From Parus major (taxonomy: Eukaryota > Chordata > Aves > Passeriformes > Paridae), in the NCBI RefSeq assembly GCF_001522545.3, contig NC_031770.1:2092182-2156181 (forward strand): a stretch of DNA of 64,000 nt, written 5' to 3'. Under the pieces are notes generated by a model. The model searched no databases, was not told the DNA's origin, and worked only from the letters and a program-made list of their open reading frames with translations. Position 1 is the first letter of the stretch, and each line of letters opens with the position of its first letter. The position numbers were made by a program, and so were the translations under genes. Shown here one piece after another: positions 53,285-61,599 of this stretch.

Positions 53285-53399
53285 CTGGACAAGGTCCTGA
53301 GCAAACTGACTGAACTGAAAGCTGGCACTGATTGAAGCACAGACTTGGACTAGAGGCCTCTGGAAATCTTTGAAAGTTAAAGTATCCTGTGATTCTAAG
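53285..53399 (+). mobile_element. Old CR1 LINE 3' end, diverged subfamily
   Basis: The order 'ctggacaaggtcctgagcaa', 'actgaactgaaagctggc', 'ttggactagaggcctctgga' and 'cctgtgattctaag' follows the 3' end of the CR1 subfamily whose tail reads roughly 'gacaaggtcctgagcaacctg ... ttggactagatgacctccagaggtccc ... attctatgattct'. Divergence is clearly higher than in the copies at 23.3 and 38.0 kb, and the tail repeat is down to about one unit. Plus orientation, 5' truncated. Confidence 0.8.
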
Positions 53400-54551
53400 A
53401 GACAACATGGGCCCAAATAGAGAGGCAGTTCTGGGAATCCACAGCATCTGAGCTTCTACCTGGAACTGTGCTCAGAGTATGTGCTTTTCTTTGAGATGCA
53501 GTAATCTTTGTTTTGCTGGGAGACAGTTTTTATGGTGCTCTGAGTGAAAGAAGTAACATAACTATAAATCTGTCTCAGACTTAAGGGAAGTTGGGTTGTA
53601 CAGGGACTGCAGAATATTGCACTAGAAGCCTTACACGGGGTTTAGGGAATAGAGGGGTTAGGGCAAGGGAAAATGCATCTCATTTGTGGCAACATCATTT
53701 AAATCCAGTTCTGGTGCTTGCATTTAACTCCACAGTGCTTTCTATCATAAATCAGGTATTATTTTCCTTCTGCACAATAGTACACAATACAATCAACAGC
53801 AACATCTGGGCTCTGCTTTTCTGAATAGCACCTTCATGCAGTTATAATGTAAAATGCAAGAACTGGAATTAGAAATAAAACAGAAATGCTAATTTGACAC
53901 TTGGAACTTTGTTACAGCTGCACAATTTAAAGTAATTTTAACTTTAGACTTCTGCTGTTAGGTTACATTTTTCAGTAACACCTTTTTCATCCAGAGGTGT
54001 TTTCTTAATCATCATCATGTGTGTTTTGGATGGTTTAGACTTATTTTTCCTATTCTTTTTTTACAGAAGGCCATGGGTCACTTTGAGTCAAACATTCCCC
54101 TTTATGCACTGAGTGTCCCCATAACTGTTCCCTGCCATGTTTCAGGATGAACTGAGCTTCCTCCCAGGTACAGACTGACCTGCAGGGTCCCTGCTGTCTT
54201 TGCTCCATCTTTGACATCAGGCACTTGTAATAAGGCAGGCCACAAGTTTAGGCATGGCACAAACATTTTAACTGTATTACCTTCTCCTTACCTGACCACA
54301 TTTAGAAAGGGCATAAGCTGAAAAGCCTCCTTTTATCATCCCTCCTGATGCTCCTGTGTCACTGGTGCTGGTCTCTCAATGTCTGTGCAACACTTCAAGT
54401 AACACTTCTGTAAACTGCCCCTCAGTGATAAAACTGCAACAGCACCCAAAACACAAAAGGGGAAAAGTATAAACCTTTCCTGATGTCAGCTTTGTCTCCC
54501 AGACCTTTGGAAAACCACAGAACAAGACACTTGACCTGATCTGTAACTTAC

Positions 54552-54594
54552 CTGCAAATGCAGCTGTGAATGTGTGGCAGTGCCTGAAGTGTTC
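54552..54594 (-). other. Exon-like segment with near-perfect donor (43 bp)
   Basis: The minus-strand donor TTTGCAG|GTAAGT fits the consensus completely. Several AGs upstream could act as acceptors; the one at 54595-54596 (ATTCTGTGAG) gives 43 bases open in two frames. With one spare base at the start and a boundary at the end it would fit between the 58.1 and 48.9 kb candidates. The acceptor is mediocre, so this is weak. Confidence 0.2.
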
Positions 54595-54735
54595 CTCACA
54601 GAATAAATTATTTCTTTACAATCAGTTTATGCCATTTGTACCTCTGGGAACATCAACTAACCTCTAATTTCCCTTAGCTCAACATTACATTGATCCACTA
54701 AGACCTTTGGGAAAGCTCCCCCTTCTCATTGTATT

Positions 54736-55060
54736 TTTATTTTCCTGGGGAGAGGGGAGGGTTCGTGGTCATAGATACACAGAGTTTCCCTTCCAACCCC
54801 ACCTTAGGAGTCCATGAAAACACCTTGTGAAGCTCCTGCAGCCGGTGCTGCTGAGTGCCAACGCCTCCAGCCCCACGGAGCTGATGGAAAGGCTGGAGAG
54901 GGCCCAGCACTGTCCACTGACTCATCCTCTCTGCCACTGCTGCTCTCCAGCCAGGCTGGAAAAAGCCTGCGGCTTTTGCTCTTGTCCAATTCCCAGCCTC
55001 CTCCAGGAAACCTTCTTGTGTGTTCCCTGGGAGCACCTTGAAACCCTGGTGTCACAGTGC
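54736..55060. other. Small G+C-rich block with frames open on both strands
   Basis: About 320 bases of higher G+C. Two plus-strand frames and two minus-strand frames are open over most of it. On the minus strand one frame ends at TAA near 54804 and AATAAA follows about 65 bases on, which resembles a terminal exon. No acceptor is outstanding. A weak resemblance to the CR1 tail ('cccttccaacccc' at 54789) exists, so a degraded repeat is possible. I do not assign a gene. Confidence 0.3.
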
Positions 55061-58000
55061 CTACAATAACACAATTTACAGCAATTCAGAAGCAAGTTAA
55101 TTAGCTACAAATATATGCAAAATTCACTTACCACATCACTGAGATTTGTGAAATGTTTGCACCCAGACTCCTGTTTTCCTATTCCTTATTCTGCCTGATT
55201 AACACACGATGCATTTACTTCTGTCTTGAGGTTAGATGTCTGAAGCTTTTCCACAGGAAATTAAAAACAATTCACATTTCTTGAGTTAACATTCATTGTT
55301 TCACTAGAAAGAAAAAAAACAACAAATATTTTGTAAGTATGAGGTCTTTTATTTCCCATGAAATCAAATAATCACCAGTACAGGCTGATGCCAAAATCTC
55401 ATTTACTTCCACTGGTTTGAATAAATTATCTAATAAATTTGGGTCAAATGCTATCTTAAGATTAATAAATGATTTACTGTTGACTTTGGGTAGCCAGAAT
55501 TCTATTTTGTGTTTCTACCTGGTCAGGAAATTTGAAACAATCCCCACCTGCCACACACCAGCTAATTATGCCTTTTTTTGCTACCACTAGTTAACAGTAA
55601 CTATAAATTGGAAAGATGTCCATTTATCTTTATTTACATAATCTGGAAAAAATATTTGTAGCAGGGAAATAAAACCAGAAAGGGACCAAAGGAACAAGAA
55701 GGGAACAGGAGGAATTCACTGAGTGTCACCAGTTTTGTGACACCTCTGGACACCTCCCAGCACCAGCCCCTACACCAGGAACTAAGTGCACCTAATGCTG
55801 CTCATGGATAATGATGGACAACACTCAGCACTTTACCAGGGGTGAAAAAATATGTTTGTGATGTCCTCATATGAACTATACAGACATGGATTTCTGAATG
55901 GGAATTGTGAGAGGAAATCAGGCAGCTCAGTATCACACTCTGATCTAAACTTGTGATCTAAATGTGAGCTGCACCCAAAATGTTGCCCATATGTTCCTTA
56001 TTCACCAAGGGATTTGAAGGAAAGGAGGTTAAGTAGCACATTCAGACAAGCTCTGGTAATTCATGTGTGCAGCAGACACAAAATAAGGAGCTGCAGTTGT
56101 ATGGCTGGAGGCAAAGTGGAGACAGAGAAATGGAAAGGGGAACTGAGAGGTCCACAGCTGAATCATACCCAGTCCTCTCATCTGTTTTGGTTTTACCAGA
56201 ATCCTTGGATCTGGAAATACAGTTTAATTTGCCAGTTTGACATTAAATGCCAGCCTGTGCCAATAACTACTACAGAGCAGGTGAGTAACTTTCAATAGTT
56301 CCTACAAAAGAAGACAAACATGTTACTGACAGTATCTCACACTCAACTGATTTTATGATATTTTCTCCTCCCACGCCCACTCCCTAAAATGAAATAAATT
56401 AGGACAAAAAAAAATATCTATATTTAGAAAGTGTTAACGAGCCATCCTTGACTTACTGTTTTTCTGACTGACCCTAAACCTCCAACTGCTCATGTTCTGA
56501 TCCATCCACACAGGTGGGAAGCCACTGTGACGCTTCATTCAGGGTGGAATCACACCAGTTTAGAACCACTGAAGATCATAAATATGATGCTAATTAAATG
56601 GGTGGGGAGTGGGGGAGACACCACACAAAAACGCCACAAAACCCTGATGATTTCTGTGAATAAACGCCCAAAATTCAAATTCCACAGCTGGAAACTGCAG
56701 AGAAGCTTCTCTGACTCCCTGCAGATTTCTTTTCAGCAGGAAGATTAATTAAGGTGGGTTGTTTTGCTTTTCTTTGCACACAGGAAATTCCCTCTGCATC
56801 TGCCACACAGAGTGATTCTTTCATTTTCAGGAACAGGAATTCAAAGGAATCCCTGAAGCATAACAGAGTTGGGTTTGTGCTAAGTATCAACCATACTTAT
56901 CTTTTAAAAGATGTGATTTGTCTTATTTGAAAGATGAACACTAATTCAAGGCTTGCTATCATTTTGCCTCTGCATTGCTACGACAACTGAAGAAGTTAAT
57001 GGAATACATAAAATACTGCAATAAACCCAAGTTTGCCCCGCAGCATTTCAAGTTCCCTTTCTAAATTAGTTCAGGGAAACAGCAATTGGGTCACTCTCAT
57101 TTTAGATCTCCCAACAGCAAAAAGGCAGATTTCCCTGATTTTGGTAAAGAAGCCTAAATTGTTGGTTAATTAACAAAGCCATTTAACTTTAGAAATCAAT
57201 CAAGTCCCAGAAGTGAATGTCAAGGTTAACTTCAGTCAAGAGCACTGTAAAGGAATAAAATAAGGTTTTATCACTATCACTATGCCACAAACATGTAGAA
57301 AAATACAGGGCTTTACCCAGAACATGAAAGAATTTCAGAGGGTCAGAGTTGAAAGCAGCATTGGCAATAGCTTCAGATCTGTCATGATCAGGGCCACAGT
57401 GATTATTTTTCTCTCTCAATCACAAAAGGGAAAACACACCTCTAATTTTCTTTTAGTTTTTGTTTTTCAACAAAAGAAGGGGTGTTCAGGTTAAAAGCTG
57501 TACAGCTGGTTAGAAGCAGCACTGTTAGCCACAAAGGAGAACAAGCTTAAAGAGAGTCACAGGATCTCACACTTTTGCCAATAAAGACTTTTGAAGCACC
57601 CAGGAGAGGAAAGGCATCCAGACACCTGAGGAATGCACAAATCCCAGGAGCAAACTGGAGTGTGCAAGGAAGGGACACAAAACCTCCACAGACAGCTCTG
57701 CTGGGACTGCTGAGGTGAATGCCTCACCAAAGTGCTGCTTTTCCCTGGACAATCTTACAAAATGTTAATACTGAAAGTGCTCACCAGCACTACCCACACA
57801 GCTGTGCCAAAGGGCTCCACAAATACTGTGATCCGGGGGATAATTAACAATAACTTCAGGACACACAGAAACACATGGCCTTTTCTATTCAGTACTTCTA
57901 AAGTTGCTAAAGACGATTTTGTCGAAAATTGCTCCATATCTACCAATGCTCTTCTGACTGTCCAAGTCACACCTATATTGTTTTGGGGTTTAATTGTTAT

Positions 58001-58139
58001 TTTTACACAAACCTCCTCAGAAGACTAAGTGGGCTCAGGGGGTTAAAATAAAGATTGAAATTTTAAGTCGTATGATAAAAGCAAGTACCATGTTCTCAAA
58101 CACCAGCACAGAGGAAGGGTATGAACAGCTCCAACTCAC
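55061..58139. other. Non-coding stretch with one plus-strand exon-like segment
   Basis: A+T-rich sequence without recognised repeats. The only structured item is the plus-strand segment at 56200-56280, listed separately. Confidence 0.5.
56200..56280 (+). other. Exon-like segment on the plus strand (81 bp)
   Basis: This is the best-formed plus-strand exon candidate: acceptor CTGTTTTGGTTTTACCAG, 81 bases, donor GAGCAG|GTGAGTAAC. Length is a multiple of three. Only one frame is open, 27 codons beginning NPWIWKYSLICQFDIKC and ending TTTEQ. The other two frames have stops. Inclusion would keep any reading frame. It lies on the strand opposite to the main candidate chain, so either there are two overlapping transcripts or one of the sets is pseudo-exons. 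I recognise no family. Confidence 0.33.
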
Positions 58140-58197
58140 CTGACACGCCCAGCAGACATTGATTCTCCCTCACAGGAACATTCTCGCCCAGCTTTCC
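58140..58197 (-). other. Exon-like segment (58 bp) with strong sites at both ends
   Basis: On the minus strand a textbook pyrimidine-rich acceptor (TTTGCCCCTCATAATTGCAG) and a consensus donor (GTGTCAG|GTGAGT) enclose 58 bases. Two frames are open: one starting on a boundary reads GKLGENVPVRENQCLLGVS; the other starts with two spare bases and ends with two. It lies immediately next to the tandem G+C-rich units at 58.3-58.7 kb, which would be in the upstream intron. The splice sites are among the best in the window. Coding potential is undecided. Confidence 0.32.
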
Positions 58198-58324
58198 CTG
58201 CAATTATGAGGGGCAAAAATGCAGTCCGGGTACCAGGGTCTCTGGTGGTTCAAGGATCAACCTCAATTCCCAAAATATTTGCAGTACAAAGAGCCAAAAG
58301 TGTCCCGGCAAGCAGCAGGGACCG

Positions 58325-58549
58325 TGGGCACCGTGAGGGGACCCAGTGCTGGGCGTGGTCCCGGCGGTCCCTCAGCCTCACCACGGGGGATAAAATGGCA
58401 CCCTGCCCTGAGGGAAACCTTCGAAAAAATAAACACTTAGGTGTCTTATACACAATATTTTATAGAGAAAACATCCTGGTATTTTATAGCGAAAACACCT
58501 GCGATTTTCCCTGGGATTTGGCAGCAAAACCTAACTGGCTGAGGGGCCA
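58325..58549 (+). repeat. Tandem G+C-rich unit, copy 1 (225 bp)
   Basis: First of two adjacent units at about 91% identity over the shared first ~150 bases. It begins TGGGCACCGTGAGGGGACCC. Several positions that are CG in copy 2 are TG or CA here, as expected from loss of methylated CpG. It also contains an internal duplication of an ATTTTATAG.GAAAACA word that copy 2 has only once. The 152-codon plus-strand frame at 58206-58664 exists because 225 is a multiple of three; it is a by-product of the repeat and I do not call it a gene. Confidence 0.9.
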
Positions 58550-58735
58550 TGGGCACCGTGAGGGGACCCAGCGCTGGGCGCGGTCCCGGCGGCCCCTCAG
58601 CCTCAACACGGGGGTAAAATGGCGCCCTGCCCTGAGGGAAACCGTCAAAAAACCGAACACTTAGGTGTCTTATACACATTGTTTTATAGGGAAAACATGT
58701 TTCTCTGGGATTTGGGCAGCAGAACGTAACTGGTG
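58550..58735 (+). repeat. Tandem G+C-rich unit, copy 2 (about 186 bp)
   Basis: Second unit, directly adjoining copy 1, with about 30 bases fewer because the ATTTTATAG.GAAAACA word is single. It retains more CpGs than copy 1 (GCGCTGGGCGCGG, ATGGCGCC). Origin unknown: it could be part of an LTR, a G+C-rich minisatellite or a duplicated promoter-like fragment. No third copy is evident upstream or downstream. Confidence 0.9.
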
Positions 58736-59235
58736 GATGTGGGTGGGATAGTGAGATAGTTTGTGTGCCCTTGTCACCCTCATGGCAGTGAGGACTGGAG
58801 CCTCCTCACCTCAAGGCCTGTCCTTTCCACTGCACATCAACAACTGTGGACAGCGCCTAGAAAAGTGAAAAATCCAAAAGTCACTACACAACAAAGGCAG
58901 ATATGCCAGGAATTTTAAACAAATAACCTCTGTGTGCATGCACCAAGAAAAACTTAAGAGAAAGGTCCCTTTAACTGCCAAATTGAGTTCTCGCCAGCTC
59001 CAATTCCACAAATCCTTCTGCTGGGGGAGTCACATCCTGAGCAATATCAGGATATCATTTAAAATGTGCATTGTTTATCCCTTCTGATACATTATACATA
59101 CGGCTCAGCTGTCTCTAATGCAAGAGCAATCCAAGCACAGCACTTTCAATACAAAAATTCATTAGAAAACACTCCTGGCTTCAACCAAAACAGGCCATTT
59201 TCCCTTCCTTTTGGATTTCAGAAATAACCTTATGC

Positions 59236-59251
59236 AAAAAAAAAAAAAAAA
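59236..59251. repeat. Poly(A) run, 16 bases
   Basis: Sixteen consecutive A. No retroposed body is recognised upstream. Confidence 0.9.
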
Positions 59252-61370
59252 GTGATTACAGTTGTAATGACAAAAAAAAAATGAGGGGGAAATGGCAGTA
59301 AATAATGTAGTGTCTTTTCTGAGCACATCAAGGGTTTTGGAGCTTCAATATATGAAGGGTCTTTTTTACCTCAGTGAGCTGAGTAATAAAAGGTGTCTAA
59401 ATGTAGAGAAAAAGAAAATATCATCTGTCACTGCTATAACAGCAAGAAGATAAAATTATTTCTACAGGCTGAAAACAGAAGTGCTCCTGTAAGAAATCAT
59501 TGCTGGAGAATTATTTTTGGAATAGTATTCATCAAAAGTTTAAGGGGGGAAAAGAAAAAAATGTGCATTGGGGGAAAGAAACACAACAAGAGAAATTAAA
59601 TACTTCAAACGCCTATTGAAATATAATTTCTAAACTGAATTAAAATTTTAGGAAGTTTTACACAATCTGTCACATTTTTCATTTCCCTGTTGCATGGGTG
59701 ACATAAAACATACAAACAATGTACTAAGATAGAGATGTTATACTGACTGATACTGATTCCTTTTTTTTATTTTAATGCCATGTAAACCAAGACTTGAGAC
59801 CAAGTTAGGGCCAAAAGACATGATATGATCTGTAACAGTTCTGATCAAGCCATGCCAAAAGACTGGTTTGATTTTCCCTGGCTTCTGAACAGAATCAAGG
59901 CTGCTTCTTTCCTGTTTTGTACCACTGTGGCTGCACCTTCTTTCCCATCCAGCTCTGGACTGTGATTTTGGGCAATTTGAGAATCAGATCAAAGCATTCA
60001 GCAAAGCTGTAAGATGTCTACATGAAATCTGAAAGTGCCTTAGAGACCTCGTGGAGATTTCCATTCAGCTTTCTGAATGCAATCAAGGGCTCTGTCCCCT
60101 GACCATGACTCATTTTTCAGGTTTAAAAAGTAATGCTGTATATTCTGAATAAGCTTCAAATGATTAATCTGTTTGCTACAAATTATTATGTATATTAAAA
60201 AGGATAATTAGGGAGAGAAATTATTATTTTAAAAGTTAGTTTTCTTTAACTTGAGGTTTGCTAATTTCGCCTTTTACACCTCCAGCCTTCCCTTCTAAAA
60301 CACTGTTAGTCTAAAGAAACTTGATCAAAGATAGATGGTCTCCATTTTTCAGCAGCTGGAAAACCTTTCTTCATTAAATTCTTTCACTGGGAAAAAAGGA
60401 CTGAAGTAATTTTGTCTAACGTTCATGAGAACATTCCATCAGGTTGAAGTCAAATAGGAGAGATTTCAGCTCCAATAATGAATGCTGAATGTGCAAATCA
60501 TACATTAATCATTAATGTTTTTTAATCAGTTCTGCTTTGACAAAAATTCTCCAGCATGTACCAGGCACTCAGAGCAGCCTCTTCTCTTCCAGTGCTCCTT
60601 ACTGGGATGTAGGAAATGGCACCCCATGTTCCAAAAGGAAATGAGAAACACTGGATATATTGAATGTCAGTGTGATCAAAGGAATCAGCTAAAACACTCA
60701 TTGCATGATCTTTCCACTTAAATACCTTTTTGTCTGTGTAACTCTCAACACTCTCAGACAGGATTTCATCTCAATTTGCAGAGAGAGCATTTATATTTAT
60801 CTAGCTAATTCAAACTACAGATATCATTAAAAGAAATGCACTAATACTTTGTCATCATCCTGACAAATCCCCAGGGAATGGAAATGCCTCACAAAATCCT
60901 TTTAGATTAAACCCAAGGTAGGTCACTAAAGAAATCTGGCTGAAGAAGCTCATGACATCACCCAAGCTCGTAGCAGCCATGTGATGAAAGGCAGCACAAC
61001 ACTCTGTGATAAATGTGCAGACTTTCCAAGACAGGTTTAATAACTTAATTTGACAGCCTTCTGGAAGATAGACATGAGTGTGCAAAGACAAGTCAAATGG
61101 GGGAAAACCCTCCAAAAACCCCACAGGAAATCCAAACCTGAAGCATCAAAACACTTGAAATTCATATTCAGTTTGCTCTGTATCAGCTCTATTTTAAACC
61201 AGGCTGTGTGTTTGCATTAACAGCCAGGGTGCAAAACACAAACAGGAAAGAAGGAAGGAAGATCCAAGATAGCAGTGACTCTCCACAACTACAAGACTGC
61301 TTCAGAAAATTCACATCTCCTAGTAAAGGTTTATGACCAGCACCAGCACTCCTGCAACAGAAGATAGACA

Positions 61371-61410
61371 AATAATAAATAACAAATAATAAATTAAACC
61401 TATAATAAAT
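61371..61410. repeat. AATAAATA-type low-complexity repeat
   Basis: A 14 bp unit ACAAATAATAAATA is present about twice, followed by a degenerate third. It lies just beyond the donor side of the minus-strand candidate exon at 61423. Confidence 0.8.
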
Positions 61411-61422
61411 AGGTTTTCTCAC

Positions 61423-61563
61423 TGTGTTCTGCTTTCTGCAAGAACTCATTTTGTCTTTCCTTGTTGTTGAGTACGGAACAGAACCATGAGTGAACCTGCT
61501 CCAGAGTCCAAGGATGCAGAGGATCACTGCCACCTGCAACCAAACTGTTCTGTGTCTTCTCAT
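61423..61563 (-). CDS. Candidate exon (141 bp), first of the minus-strand chain
   Basis: The minus strand shows acceptor TTGAACCCTTCTGTAG, 141 bases and donor GAACACA|GTGAGA. Two frames are open throughout. Frame 1 begins with ATG at the first base of the exon and has a signal-peptide-like start: basic MRRHR, a hydrophobic run VWLQVAVILCILGLW, then a plausible cleavage zone near FTHGS. It would end on a codon boundary. Frame 3 starts with two spare bases, includes LHPWTLEQVHSWF and a charged tail, and ends with one spare base. Only frame 3 fits the 58.1 kb candidate in phase. I recognise neither product. Two open 46-47 codon frames in the same DNA show that at least one is chance. The plus strand is also open here (61486-61779). 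Confidence 0.33.
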
Positions 61564-61599
61564 CTACAGAAGGGTTCAAGGAATTTAAAAAGAACCTCC

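Larger units (their letters stand above)
58740..61422. other. A+T-rich non-coding stretch
   Basis: No gene, CR1 or LTR recognised. Homopolymers at 59236-59251 (A16) and a shorter A run near 59272 are the only simple repeats. Confidence 0.55.

Noticed and set aside
58206..58664. 152-codon plus-strand open frame with an internal repeat
   Set aside because: The repetition comes from the 225 bp tandem DNA unit, whose length is a multiple of three. No recognised protein.
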